DNA of 64,000 nt from Dromiciops gliroides (GCF_019393635.1 NC_057864.1:479002117-479066116); one strand, 5' to 3'; shown: positions 45,361-56,600, counted from the stretch's first letter. Numbers and translations are program-made. Notes: generated by a model not told the origin, from the sequence alone.

Positions 45361-45932
45361 TGTTAGCTAGGTGGCTTGCCAGCAATATGGGGCAAGGAAG
45401 GAGTCTAACAGCCTCTCTCAAAAACAGAACAGGGTTTATTAACAAGAATGAACTTATATAACACAAGCAAGATCAGTAGAATTAAGGGAAAGGAAAAAAA
45501 ATGGGGGAAGGAAATGATACAATCTGAATCACACCACCACCCAGGGATCAGCTGAGAACACATGGCTGCGTCCTGTCGCTTTCCAGCTTTAAGCTAGAAT
45601 GGTGAAACTCCTCCCTTCTCCTTCCCAGCAGACCCCAGCCTAACCACACACAGCCCCAAGCCAATTGGCTGGCAGCCCTGACTGAGTCACATGACTGCCC
45701 TCACTGGGCTTCCAGTCATTATAATTTTGCCAGGCCCACGTAGGCGTCGGCTAGTGGTGATGATGTGAGGTGCCAGTGCCATGGCAATGGCTACAACCAG
45801 TGGGTGGAGCACTGTGCCATTGTGGAGGTGCAGCGCCTGAGCCCCAGGCCAGTGCGTGCACCAGGGTTTTAAAAAAAATTCTAGCAAAAAGATGGGGTTA
45901 TAACAACCTCAAATAACAATTAATTCTTTACA
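45361..45932 (-). mobile_element. LTR-like sequence
   Basis: TGTTAGCTAG at the left, a minus-strand AATAAA at 45435-45440 and an end in ...TTTACA resemble an LTR of about 570 bp. The CCAAT-containing stretch near 45660 would suit a U3. No TSD was found and the right end is uncertain. Confidence 0.35.
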
Positions 45933-45989
45933 ATTTCAAGAATACGCCTCTTTCTCAAAGCTCATAATTCCCTTTAAGCCTGGAATCTC

Positions 45990-46400
45990 ATGTAAGGCAG
46001 TGTGGTAGCATCAGAGTCAGAAGAGCTGGGTTCCAATGTTGACTCTTCCACTTATCTACTGTGTGACCTATAGGAAAGATTACACCTCTCCAGGCCTTGT
46101 TTTTCTCATCTTTAAGGGCTCCAAGGTCTTTTCTAGCCCGGGATCTAAGATCCTATTTTCAAGTTACATTGGATTTGACTACAATTTCATGGGATTTTGA
46201 TGCTTCATTTATGCCTCATTTATGAGGCTTTTTATGAGATGGATCTAAAGTTTAGCAGCCACCTCGCCCAATCTCCTCATTTTTATATGTGAGAAAACTT
46301 GGGCAGTGTAATATAAATAGGAAGTTGCAGATCTGGGATTCAAACTTAGGCCCCAAGTCTCCAAGTTCAATGTTAAGGTTCAGTAATCTTTCCAATGAAG
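45990..46400. repeat. MIR-type fragments in both orientations
   Basis: 45990-46150 plus (GGCAGTGTGGTAGCATCAG, CTACTGTGTGACC) and 46255-46400 minus (TTTTATATGTGAGAAAACTTG, GGATTCAAACTTAGGCCCC). Confidence 0.6.
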
Positions 46401-47130
46401 TCTGTTGCCAACTATTTCAAGGCAGAAGTTAATTCGGTCCAGATTAATATTTTCCAACAAACTCTATCCTTATTATCCTTATGTCGATGGAGGCATTAAA
46501 AAAAAGATTGATTCTGTCTCTTTTGTTTTGGTAACAGCTACAAACACCAAATATAAAGCAAGCAAAAACGCCAGGCTTGCCAGAAACCATATTAAAAAAT
46601 AGATTTGTTTGTTATTCTTGGGAGAACATTTGGACTGCTTTAAGCATCAAGCTCCCTTTCTCGCCTGGCAAGTCTGATAGACTACCTACTGCAAGCCTGC
46701 TACCCAGTGAGCATAATACATACCCAGAAACCTAATAGTCTTGCAGCTTATTTAAGTAACCATTTGTTTTGGTTAAATAATAGCACACAACTTCGAAACC
46801 AGAATTTGCCTATTTCATTTTAAAAATGTACCTGGGCAACTTAATCATGGACATTTAAATATCACAACAGGCAGTAATGTTTCTCAGGGGTGCTCCTCAG
46901 ACTTGATTTCCAAGTAAACCATAAAGCAGAACAAAATGAAATGGAAGATTTGGCAAGCACTCCGAAATTCAGTTGGATAAATAAAATAGAATTGTTTTTG
47001 CCCTAATTATTAGAGGAAATTAACTTACCTGTCATTTTATTTTATTCTCTATAGGCACTAAGCAAAGGGAAAGTACTTAATATTAGTTATAAATATTGAA
47101 TTAACAAAATTCTCTTTCTGATATGCTATA
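46400..47130. other. Repeat-poor AT-rich block, candidate conserved non-coding element
   Basis: No SINE, LINE or LTR signature over about 730 bases, the longest such block in this half of the window. It has TAATTA/ATTA cores (for example CCCTAATTATTAGAGG near 47000 and TTTGGTTAAATAATAGC near 46768) of the homeodomain type. No plausible exon was found. Confidence 0.35.
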
Positions 47131-48270
47131 GCCATAGATCTTGGTTAGCTACACTTTTAGATAATTAATTACAACGAACAAAATTAAGTAAAACAGCACA
47201 TTTCTATAACAATGTAAGGTTTGCAGAATACTTACACATATAATCTCATGTGACACTGGAGAAGACACAGGTGGGTATGATGTACACAGGTTATCAACTA
47301 TGACGGGTACTGTCTCTCCCAAAGCTGGCTTTGGCATTTTACTTCATATACATTCTGTAGTAACATTTATTTTTATATATTGTGGTCATCCGATAGAATG
47401 TAAACACCTTCAGGGCTGAGATTCTTTCTTTCTTTCTTTTTTTTTTTTGTCTGTGTATCCCCAGTGTCTGGCATATATCAGGTGCTTGAGAAATGTTTTT
47501 TGGCTATTGAATAGTGATTGGGAAAGGGCATACAAGATATTCCTAGGGACACATGCTCAGAAAAAGAGAAAGAAGGCACATTACACAGTGAGGAGACAAC
47601 ATCTAAGTGTTATGCTGCTACCCCTAAAGCATTAAAAGAGCCACAGGAAGGGAAAAAAGCCTCCAGAGTACTGGATGGATTTGCTATGAAAGATTAGAAA
47701 ACGTGAACAAGAATCACACATGGTGAGAAGGAATAAAGGGATTATGATCTGGGGAAAATCCCCTCCCTGATAAAATCAAAGACCTATCAAAGTACACAAT
47801 TCTATGGGCAAAATGTTACCTCTAGGTGTGCTAAGTATCCCCTTACACATAGGAAAATAGGCAACATTTTGCTTTTAGAATCATGCATCTATCTGCACAC
47901 ATTTATTTATATGCATATACAGAGCATATTTTTGTGTATATGTAGAATGTGCATATGTATAGATCTGTATAGCTAGACCAACAGATATTCAACAGAACCT
48001 CCCTATGTGCCAGGCTGCTGGTGGGATGTTCTAGGCTACAAGGAAATGTTAAAATAGTTTCTGCTCTCATGTATCTTACATGTGTATGGTGAAGATAACC
48101 TATATACAAGAAATATACAATGTATGCATTCCTATATGTGTATGTATATATAAATATGGAGGGAGGCAGAGACAGAGAGAGAGAGAGTTTATGAGTGTAT
48201 AGATATGATAAGGATAGGAAATGGATCTGTGATTTCACTGATACAGAGAACTCCTGCTTGAGTAAACTCC
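47131..48270. other. Intergenic with L2/MIR tail and low complexity
   Basis: 47395-47510 resembles an L2 3' end carrying a CTTT/T-run. 47880-48190 is TA/TG-rich. Nothing coding is recognised. Confidence 0.4.
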
Positions 48271-48279
48271 TTTTACCAT

Positions 48280-48431
48280 TCAGGTTGGTACCTCCTCTGC
48301 AATTTATAGTAGTGGTTTGAGTACTGAGGTGAAGTGATTTGCTCAGGGTCTTACAGTCAACATGAGTCAGAGGTGGGACTTGAACCCAGGTCTTCCTGAG
48401 TCTGTGCCAATACTCTATACCACACTTCCTG

Positions 48432-48432
<1 letters not shown>
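48280..48432 (-). repeat. MIR-type fragment
   Basis: GTGATTTGCTCAGGGTCTTAC, GTGGGACTTGAACCCAGGTC, CCAATACTCTATACCACAC. A (CA)n tract follows. Confidence 0.65.

Positions 48433-48473
<41 letters not shown>
48433..48473. repeat. (CA)n microsatellite
   Basis: About 20 CA units. A 191-residue minus open frame running out of it is an artefact. Confidence 0.97.
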
Positions 48474-48475
<2 letters not shown>

Positions 48476-48599
48476 CACTTCACATGTTTTTCAAACTTCT
48501 AGGTGTAAGCAGATATTATAAACAGCCCTTCTATTAACTAGAAAGGCAGAAAACTGGAAAAGGAATCGTACAAAGAAAAAATAAGAAATACTTAAAAAA

Positions 48600-48720
48600 A
48601 AGATTAAAGTCATTTCACAAACATTTATTACTGAGTACTTTCTATGCATAACAACCTGGGCAGGTCTTTGCTCTTCAGGAGCACACAGTCTACTGAAATA
48701 GAAGAAATGTACACAAATAT
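48600..48720 (+). repeat. THER1/MIR-type 3' fragment
   Basis: ACATTTATTACTGAGTACTTTC, GGAGCACACAGTCTACTG. Confidence 0.5.
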
Positions 48721-49269
48721 GTAACAATAATCAATAAACAATAATCACAAATAACTGTAACAATAATTGTAGTCCTTATGGATCCATTTTTTAACCTGGC
48801 CCAATGCCTCTGGCAGTGGAAGAGGCTCCAGGTGAGGAATGCCCATTTCCCAAGCAGTTCAGCCTCAGAGCCTGGGGAGGGTGAAGGCTCGTGCCCGGGG
48901 CCATCTGGCTGCCAGAAGCGGATCTTGACCCTAGGCCTTCCTGACTCCAAAGCCAGTTCTTCATCCACATGATCAGGATTTCCTATTTTACAGGGCTCTT
49001 GTGCACAGCTCTGCCTGATGCTCACAGAAATAACAAGAGTACATGTGACGGTACTTTCAAATTTACAAAGCATTTTCCTCATCACACTGTTAATCAAATT
49101 TTATTGATAAGGAAATGGAATCAGAAATAAAGACACTTGAGAACATACTAGGGAACCCACGCCTCTTAGCATCTCTTGTGTGTGCTTTGCCTCGAGGGGG
49201 TGACACAGAATCAGTGTTGTTACAAGAGGGGAGAGGGCATGTCTGTTTGGTAAAGAACCTGGAAAGAAT
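48721..49269. other. Intergenic, partly old SINE-like
   Basis: 48790-48975 has a GC-rich CORE-SINE-like segment (AAGCGGATCTTGACC, CTTCCTGACTCCAAAGCC). The remainder is unassigned. Confidence 0.35.
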
Positions 49270-49525
49270 TCATGAAGAAGGCAGAGCTTCTTCCATTCTC
49301 TTCCTCTCAACAACCCCTGCAATCATCTCTCCCTCTCTCCTTCTTCCCCATCTTGGACAAAGAGGTACCTTTCCCTGGGCCAAGGACAACTTCTCCACAT
49401 GTGTCTTGACCCTCTTCCCTCCCATCTCCTCCAAAAGACTGTATCCTCAATCATCCCTCTCTCTTGATGCTTCAACTTCTCCCTTCCCTACTACTTTCAA
49501 ACCTGTCTGAGTCTCCCCATCTTTA

Positions 49526-50052
49526 TTTTTTAATTCAATTTTATTTTATTTTCAATTCCAGAATCTCTCCCTCCCTGCCGCTGCCTATTGAGAAAGAAAG
49601 AAATAAAAACAAATCTATTACAAATATGAAGTTATGGGAAACAAATTTCTGCATTAGCCACATTCTGAAAAAAGACAGAAAAAAAGTGCTTCCATCTGCA
49701 GCCTGAGTTCCTAAGTTCTCTATGTGGAGATGGATTTTCCTCATGCACCCTTTGGAACAGTGGTGGGTCACTGAGCTGGCTGATCATCCTTACAACACTG
49801 CTGCTTCTGTGGCAGCTGTTCTGGTTTTGCTCCCTTCACTTTGCATCAGTTCACAGAGGTCTTACCAGGTTCTTCTGAAACCACGTGCAACAGTATTCCA
49901 TCATATTCATATGCCATAACTTGTCCACCCATTTCCCAACTGGGGGGAATCTTCTCAATTCCAATTCTTTACCATTACAAAATGAGCTAAAAATATTTTT
50001 GTACATATGGGTCCTTTGCCTTTGGTCTTTTTGGGTTATAGACCTGGTAGCC
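49526..50052 (-). mobile_element. L1 3' end, 5'-truncated, minus, with TSD
   Basis: L1 3' UTR family copy. The flanks share CTCCCCATCTTTA at 49513-49525 and, with one extra C, at 50053-50066. It was inserted into L2/CR1-type sequence. Confidence 0.75.
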
Positions 50053-50066
50053 CTCCCCCATCTTTA

Positions 50067-50330
50067 AAATAATATTACTAAACTGTGCATATCCTTTGAC
50101 CTAAGGATAACACTACTGGACTTATACCTCAAAGAGACCAAAGAAAGAGGAAGAGAGCCTATATATACAAAATATTTATAGTAGCTCTTTTTTGTGTGTG
50201 ACAGCAATGAACTAGAATCTAAGGTAATGCTCATCAATTGGGGAATGGCTGAACAAATTATGGCATATTAATATGCCATAAAAAACAAGGAAAGGCTGCA
50301 GCTTTCAGAGCTCCCTGTGATCCGTCCACA
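50067..50330 (+). mobile_element. L1 ORF2 C-terminal/3' fragment, plus
   Basis: TGCATATCCTTTGACCTAAGG, then TCATCAATTGGGGAATGG, then AATTATGGCATATTAATATG: the same order as the end of mammalian L1 ORF2 (PYDPAIPLLG region onward). An A-run follows at 50338. Confidence 0.7.
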
Positions 50331-50439
50331 AACTTTCAAAAAAAAAAAAGCCATAAGACAATTCCTGGAGCAGCAGAACCCACAAGAGAACAGAGTGAGA
50401 TCATTGCAATAATCAGCCAGGATTCCAGAAAACTGATCA

Positions 50440-50638
50440 CGAAAGGCTTTACATCTGAACCTCACAGCAATCCCATTGCTATTATGCTTACTTTACAGCT
50501 GAGGAAAAAGAGGTAGACAGAAGTGGAGTGACTTGCCCAGTGTCACACAGCTAGTAAGTGTTTGAGGTCTTCCTCAGGTGACTCAGGTCTTCCTGACTTG
50601 AGGCTCAGTGCTCTATCCACTGTATCACCTAGCTGCCA
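50440..50638 (-). repeat. MIR/CORE-SINE
   Basis: CAGCTGAGGAAAAAGAGG, GTGACTTGCCCAGTGTCACA, GCTCTATCCACTGTATCACC in order. Nested in or between LINE fragments. Confidence 0.75.
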
Positions 50639-51647
50639 TGTACTAAATGTGCAGAATGACCAAAATGGAAGGTGTTTTGCTTGACTATTCATGCTACTTT
50701 CTTTTTTGTCAGTTGGGGGCTCAAGGGGGTGAAGGAGGGAAAATAAATACATGTTAATTGAAAATGTTAAAAAAATTGTCAGTAGGGTGTACCCTTCCCT
50801 CAAGCTATCACTCTGTATTTCGTTTTTTCTCAGCCAGACTCTGAACAAGCTGTCTACAACTGCTTCTCCTGCTCACCTCACTCATTCTTCATCCCTTTAC
50901 TATCTAGCTTCAGTCCTCAATGTCAAAGTGAAATTGCCCTCTTTAAAGTTACCAATCACCTCTGAGCTGTCAAATCTTAGGCATTTCTCAGGCCTAATCT
51001 TTCTTGACCAATGTGCCACCCGCTGCCTTCTCTGGGTTTTGTGACAATACTTACTCTCTTTGCTCATCTCCTACCTATCTGACCACTACTCAGTCTCTTT
51101 TGCTTGCTTCTTCTCCACCTTGCATGCCTTAACTTTGGGCTCTTTCCTCTTCACCCTCTCTCCTCTTGCTCTTGGTAAACTGTTCCTATGAGTTGAACCA
51201 TCTTCTCTATGCAGATGACTTATTTAGATACCCAGTCTCTCCCCTGAGCTTTGGTCCCACATCACCGATTACCTTTGCATATTTCAAATTGAATGTCATG
51301 GAAACATCGCAACCCTAACATGTCTATAATTGAACTCATTATCTTGTCCCTGAAGCCCTCCCTTTCTCCAAGCTTCCCTCTTTCCGTTGAAGGCCCCGGT
51401 AGCCTTCTAGTGCCTCCGGTTTGTAATCTCAGTGTTATTCTGGCCCCACAGCCAATCAGCCCTCACCTCTCATGAACCTACCACTTCTTGTCACTCCCAG
51501 AAACACTACACAGCTTGGTTCAGCCTCTCCATCTGTCATCTGGATTACTGGTTTCCTTGCTTCAGGTCTTGTTCCTCCCCTCCCCACCACCTCCAGTGGA
51601 TTCAGCACACTACTGCCAAAGCAATTTTCATTAAGTAGACCATTATT

Positions 51648-51798
51648 ATTATTATTATTTTGGTATGGCAATTGGGGTTAAGTGACTTGCCCAGGGTCAC
51701 ACAGCTAGTAAGTGTTAAATGTCTGAGGCCAGATTTGAACTCAGGTCCTCCTGACTCCAGGGCCAGTGCTCTATCCACTGCACCACCTAGCTGCCCTA
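51648..51798 (-). repeat. Short tRNA-derived SINE in L2/CR1-type LINE, with TSD
   Basis: ATT-repeat, then body GGCAATTGGGGTTAAGTGAC to CCACCTAGCTGCCC. TSD AAGTAGACCATTATT (51633-51647) and AAGTGGACCATTATT (51799-51813), one mismatch. Confidence 0.95.
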
Positions 51799-52169
51799 AA
51801 GTGGACCATTATTTTGTTACTCAGCCAACCCCAGTGGCTTCCTATTGCCTCTAGAATAAAATACAAGCTCCTCCCTTTGGTTTTTAAAGCCCTACACAAC
51901 CTTGTGCCAATCATCTTTTCAGATTCCGCAGACATGACTCAACTCCCACACTGTCCTTTGGCCCAAACGGCCTTCTCTGTGTTCCTCATAAAGAATATCC
52001 CGCCTCTTGACTCTGTGCCTCTGCAGTGGCCATCTCCCATGTCTGAAATGCACTCCCTCCTCACCTCTGCCCCTTTTCACCCCCAACAACAAAAATGCAG
52101 ATCAGGCATCATCTTCTGCATTAACTTTTTTATGAATCCAACTTTCTATCTGCTTTTTTCCCTAACAAA

Positions 52170-52405
52170 GTGGACAGCACTGGTCCTAGACACAGGAAGA
52201 CCTGAGTTCAAATCTAACCTTGGATGCTTACTAGCTGTGTGATCCTGGGCAAGCCACTTAACATGTTTTCTCAGTTTCTTCATGGGGAAAAGGGGATAGT
52301 AATAAGCAGATACCTTACAGGGTTATGAGGATCAAACTAGGTAACATTTGTAAAATGCCTATCAGGTAGTAGGTGCTATACAAAAGTTTATTCCCTTCCT
52401 CTGTC
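52170..52405 (+). repeat. MIR/THER1-type SINE, near full length
   Basis: Head GGACAGCACTGGTCCTAG, CORE CTTACTAGCTGTGTGATCC, body GAGGATCAAACTAGG, end TAGTAGGTGCTATACAAAAG. Confidence 0.85.
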
Positions 52406-53622
52406 TCCCCATGGTCTAGCAGTGCCTGGCAAATAGCACTCACTTGATTAGTGTGAGAGATTGTGCTGTGAATGAGCAACAGGACAACCAGTTTGGCTGG
52501 ACTACAGTGTATGTAAAGGGGAGTAATGTATGATGAGACTAGAAACCCAAGATGGAGTCAGCTTGTATGGGGCTGCAAGGTCAGAGAACAGCTTTTATCT
52601 GACCCTAAAGGCAACAGGAAGGTGACTGAGTAAAAGAGAGGCATGGCCAGACCAGTGCTTTAGGATGTATCACTGTGGCAGCTGTGTAGAGGATGAGATG
52701 GAGGGAAGAGAGAAACTTGAATCCAAGAGACCAAGGAAGCTGCCATTGCAAGTGAGAGGTGATGAGGCTAAGCTAGGTTGATGGTTATAAGAAGGACCAA
52801 TGTCTCCAGGCTCCTAGGCCACATTTCTCCCACCACATTCTGCTGTCTCTCTCTACCAGAATCAGGAGCACATGGAGCAACGTTGCAGCTAGAGAACGCT
52901 TTATTTATAGAGACTGATGCTAAGAGAACACCCCCCCCCCCACGCCCACACACACCTCACAGGTGTGTCCAAAGTCTAAGCCTGAAAGCAGGAGTGACAG
53001 AGGTAGGGAACCAGGCACAAGGAATAACGTGGGCCAGCCCCTTTGGGGGTATTGTGAGTCACGTGGACTGGACAGCTCCTAAGGGAAGGCAGGACTCAGT
53101 GAAAGAAAAACTGTTTGATCCCTTACAGAAAGGGGGAGAGTTTTGTTAATTGTTGAGTTCAGATAGGAGTCTGTTCTATGTTTTCTGTTGAGTTAAAAAT
53201 TGTCCTAGAGTCAATATCCTCTTATCCTGAGTGCTTGTAGAGGAGGTGAAGGCAAAATAAGCCTGATTCTAATGTTTCCAGGAAAAACTTTGGGTTGAGA
53301 ATGTCCAAGACTTGTATGTGGGGTTATTTTCTCAGTGGCTGAGCCTCAGCTGATACACTGGTTAAATACAGTCATATGTTGTACAAAGTATGTCAACACC
53401 TGATTTTAATAGTGATACTAAGAGATGTACCCTCTATCTCTGGCTACAAAGGAGAAAAGACTAGACCTAAGGTATAACCAAATCAGTGTTTTTTAAAAAA
53501 AGGTGAATCAAAATAGTGCTCACCCATATGATGTTAGGAGTGCAGCACATCGTACCCTCAACACATCAGTCACTCAACAAATAATTCTTGTCTGTGGAGA
53601 TGTATTAAAATGATAAGTAATT
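52406..53622. other. Intergenic downstream of COPS9
   Basis: 52540-52760 belongs to the same old repeat as 17560-17640/17970-18080 (GGAGTCAGCTTG, ATGGCCAGACC, TGGCAGCTGTG). A C-run and CA tract are at 52930-52955. No exon was recognised. Confidence 0.4.
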
Positions 53623-53626
53623 ACTT

Positions 53627-53983
53627 TGTAACGATTGGAATGACGCCACCTGCTGGATACTTACTGTAGAAGAGTTCTGCCCATGAAGCAAAGGTCTTTG
53701 AGGGCAAGACCAGGCTTCAGGAAGTGACGCGGACTAGTGGGAGGAGGAAGGAAGAGACTGGCGCTCGGTCTCACTCTCTTTCCTCTGGACTCTGGCGGAG
53801 AAGGGAGCTAGAAATGTGCTCTCCCTTTAATAGATAGGAATCTAGGCCTTTTTCTCTCTCTTTACCAAATTCTTATTCTCCTTAATAAATGCTTAAAAGT
53901 CTAACTCTTGCTAAAGCTTATAATTTATTGGCGACCACTCATTAGATATTTTAGACAGTTTAGCTAGAATTTTAGCCTTAACA
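53627..53983 (+). mobile_element. Solo ERV LTR with 4-bp TSD, downstream of COPS9
   Basis: The element starts TGTAACGATTGG and ends AGCCTTAACA. It is flanked by direct repeats ACTT at 53623-53626 and 53984-53987. It is 357 bp long and carries AATAAA at 53884-53889 in plus orientation, about 95 bases before its end. That is the layout of an LTR with its R/U5 boundary near the 3' end. No internal retroviral sequence or partner LTR adjoins it, so it is a solo LTR. A 4-bp TSD is typical of gammaretrovirus-like (class I) elements. It points toward COPS9, whose poly-A site is only about 160 bases beyond it. Confidence 0.88.
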
Positions 53984-54159
53984 ACTTGCTGAGGCAAAAT
54001 AAGAAAAATCTCATTATGCATTTGACAGGCTAACAAATTTGCTGTTTGAATCAGCATTTCAACACATAAGCAATTCACTTTTCAAAATTATGCATCAAAC
54101 CTTGACATCATTCAAATGTGGAAAAAGACAACTACATGCAGATAAAACTTTTTCTCATT

Positions 54160-54165
54160 TTTATT
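54160..54165 (-). terminator. COPS9 polyadenylation signal AATAAA
   Basis: The plus strand reads TTTATT, so the minus strand carries a canonical AATAAA about 230 bases past the COPS9 stop. Cleavage would fall near 54135-54145, giving a 3' UTR of about 250 nt (54393 to about 54140). I saw no earlier minus-strand AATAAA after the stop. The choice is inferred from position, not from transcript data. Confidence 0.7.
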
Positions 54166-54393
54166 CAAACAAAGACAACAGCTGATATTAAAAGATATTT
54201 ACCAGTAGCTTCTTAATGGTTAACATTTTTCCATAATTAATTTCCTGTCTTGGTTAACCATGTCCCAACTTTGAGTGACTTCCCGAAGCTCATTAGGGAT
54301 CATATACCATCTTTTAATTAAATAAAAGGGTATTCACGCTATTGCTACGAAACAAAGAATTAACATCTTGGGTTTCCATAGCTTGAAATCATT

Positions 54394-56506
54394 TCACTGG
54401 ATATCATCGTCATCAAAAAGATCTTCGAAATCTAGGCAAAAAATGAACCATTAATATAATCCATTCAGAGGTAAAGGGGCACTTCTACTTGTTTGATGAT
54501 CTTTAACTTTCAAGTTGAACTAATAAAGCCTGTAATACATATTCCTGGTTTAAATGCCATGTGTATAAATGAAAATAATGGGCATAACATAATTATGATT
54601 AATGGGTTATTTCTATGCCATTTACCAGATTTACTGAACAGATCTTTAATTGCTAGCAAAATTGAAAGAAGAATGAAACACTAGTCGCCAGGCCACAGAA
54701 AATTCCACAGAAAAACTGCTTGTATGCTCTTCTCTTAAGAAGCTCTAGTGCCTGATTCACTTGTGATTTATTTTCCCGGCAAGTCCACATTTCAAAACTC
54801 TGCTCTATTTTAATTTTAATGGAGCCGTAAGAAGTCAATCTATTGCTACATGCGAAAAATACCTACTTCGTTTTGGCTCAATTTTAGTTTCTACAGAGTT
54901 AAGATGTTAAGTATTGTTTTTAATTGAATCATTGGCTCAACCACTTAACTGGTCTCTGCAATTATTTAAGAAAGCACAAAGAGTGCTGGTCAAATTCTAT
55001 TTTATAAGATTGCTGATTATACTAGGCTCTTTCAAAGTCTTGGCCTAGGGCCCAGAATAGAATTCATTCCTCCTGTAGGGCAGTGAAATACCTTTATCAT
55101 GCTTGTGTTAGGGATTAGACTAATAGTTACCATGGGGTTATATAGTCATAACTTGGGCTACAGGATTTTCACTGTGATGTTATAATGGCTATGTGGCAAT
55201 GCAAACAAATATCATATCTTGGTTTCTTCCTCTCTGTGGGCCACTACAGATAGGAACCTAAGGGTTCGATCTGACCACTTTGAAAGATATGGTCATGCCA
55301 AAGAAGCCTGCCAACTCTTCACTCTGGGTGCCTCCCTCAAGTGTTTCAGTGGACAAGAGAGAAGAGGGGAGGGATAGGGCTAGCACCTGGTTACCCAGGA
55401 ACTAAGCTAGACGACAGGCCATATGCCCCCTCAAAACGGACACATGTCCAAATCTGGCAAATAAGCCCGTTTTTAATATCCAACGTTGTGATTTTATTTT
55501 GTCTAACTCTGTAAACAGGCACCTGAACTGTGCAAAAATGTCCAATGGCCCAAATGTCCAACTCACAAAAGCTGTTAACACTCCCTACAACATATACTTC
55601 TTGCGATATTAAAAAGAAAGCAGCTGTCCCGAATGACCGCGTCCTTACCATTGAAGAAATCTGCGTGGACGGCCTTTTCATTGGCTGCCAAGTCCATCAA
55701 AAGGCCCGTGCTGCCTCCCGCCTGGCCAAGGAGGGAAACATCGCGTCAGTTGTTTGAATGCAAGAATACACAAAGAGGGGACAGCAATGGGTGCCCGTCA
55801 AATCTGCTATTAGCCCTCCTGCGCAGGCCCGGGGACCACCGCTATGTCAGTTTCCTCCCCCACTTACAGTCGGACCTTGGGCGGTAATTAACTCTTGCCT
55901 ATTGCCCTGAGGACCGGCGGGCGCGGCATCGCAGCTGATGCAGAAGTAACCGGACATCGGGGTCGGCTTTCTTCTCTGGACGCGGCTGTCTGGAAAGGGG
56001 GCTTGACCCCAGCAGCCCCGTCCGGGTAAAAGGTGAGGGAGCCCCGCGGCTTCCCGGCTCCTGCCTCCCCGCTCACCCCAGCGGCCGCAACCCCCGCCCC
56101 CCGCCCCCTTTAAGCCTTCACAAGCAGCTAGTCTGGGGTATCCGGGCACAGCGGCCGCCGCCCTCTTCGGGGTCTCGCCTGCCGCCCCCCCATTTTACCG
56201 GTGAGTAAAGCGAGGCTGAGACCCAGAAGCGAGGGGTCGATGACGTCAGAGAGCCCAAGTGGGGTCCTGGGAAGACCCCGGAGTCTGGGGGGAGGGAGCG
56301 CCCCGCCCCTCGCTATAGCCCCGCCCGCCTCGGGATCCCGCCCCCTTCCAGCCAACTGCCCTCCCCAGCTCCGCTGCTCACGTGACCCACGCCCCCGAAG
56401 TCCCTGGCTAGGCCTCGGGTGTAGCTCCCGCTCCTGCCTTCACCTCGTCCAGGTCCACGTAGGGCCCGGCGCCCTCGGGGAACATCTCGTCCACAGCTGG
56501 TTTCAT
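54394..56506 (-). CDS. COPS9: COP9 signalosome subunit 9 (three coding exons, complete)
   Basis: Coding exons on the minus strand are 56506-56444 (21 codons), 55721-55649 (24 codons plus one base) and 54431-54394 (ends in TGA). Joined, they give exactly 57 residues: start [16 protein letters not shown], middle [20 protein letters not shown], end [13 protein letters not shown] recognise this as vertebrate COPS9/MYEOV2/CSNAP at its usual length. Introns are 56443-55722 (donor GTGAAG, acceptor TTGGCCAG) and 55648-54432 (donor GTAAGG, acceptor TTGCCTAG). The start has A at -3. The family is a small acidic protein that joins the COP9 signalosome, the cullin deneddylase; its Phe/Asp-rich C-terminus docks among subunits 3, 5 and 6 (literature knowledge). 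That tail is intact here. There is no signal peptide or membrane segment. The CpG-island promoter suggests housekeeping expression. I see no frameshift or loss of a key residue. Other products from this locus are not evident. Confidence 0.97.
56241..56248. promoter_or_regulatory. CRE palindrome TGACGTCA in COPS9 intron 1
   Basis: A perfect full-site CRE lies in the CpG island, inside intron 1 and about 200 bases downstream of the exon 1 donor. CREB/ATF factors bind such sites when unmethylated. It may serve COPS9 or a divergent or internal start. Confidence 0.55.
56378..56385. promoter_or_regulatory. E-box palindrome TCACGTGA in COPS9 intron 1
   Basis: This CACGTG E-box with T/A flanks fits USF, MITF or TFEB (CLEAR-like) binding. 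It lies about 60 bases inside intron 1 within the CpG island. Function is inferred from motif and location only. Confidence 0.5.
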
Positions 56507-56600
56507 GCTCCCGTCAGTCTGTCCTTCCGTCTCGGCCTAGAACGTCACGCTCGTCTAGTCCCGGCACGTTCCGCCCTCTTGTGTGGTCCGCTGTGCGCAG

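Larger units (their letters stand above)
49270..52140 (+). mobile_element. L2/CR1-type LINE fragment with reverse-transcriptase sequence
   Basis: At 50840-51130 broken frames follow the L2/CR1 RT order (N-K-L-S-T-T near the QSGF motif region, KLPITSELSN in place of KVTNDLL, a degraded AAFDTVDH site, then SWFSSYL-like). The LDYCNSLL-like and LQWLPI/ALHNL motifs lie at 51540-51900. An L1 pair (49526-50330), a MIR-like SINE (50440-50638) and a short SINE (51648-51798) interrupt it. It is an old fossil with no usable frame. Confidence 0.65.

Noticed and set aside
45687-45887. Possible small RNA gene near a GC-rich stretch
   Set aside because: No A/B box pair, snRNA or Y-RNA motif could be matched. 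It lies within an LTR-like block.
47903-48478. 191-codon minus open frame
   Set aside because: It starts in a (CA)n tract (Cys-Val repeats) and passes through a MIR fragment and TA/TG-rich DNA.
51766-52242. 158-codon plus open frame as a candidate gene
   Set aside because: It covers a SINE head, L2/CR1-type sequence (LPIASRI, ALHNL) and a MIR head. A LINE fossil.
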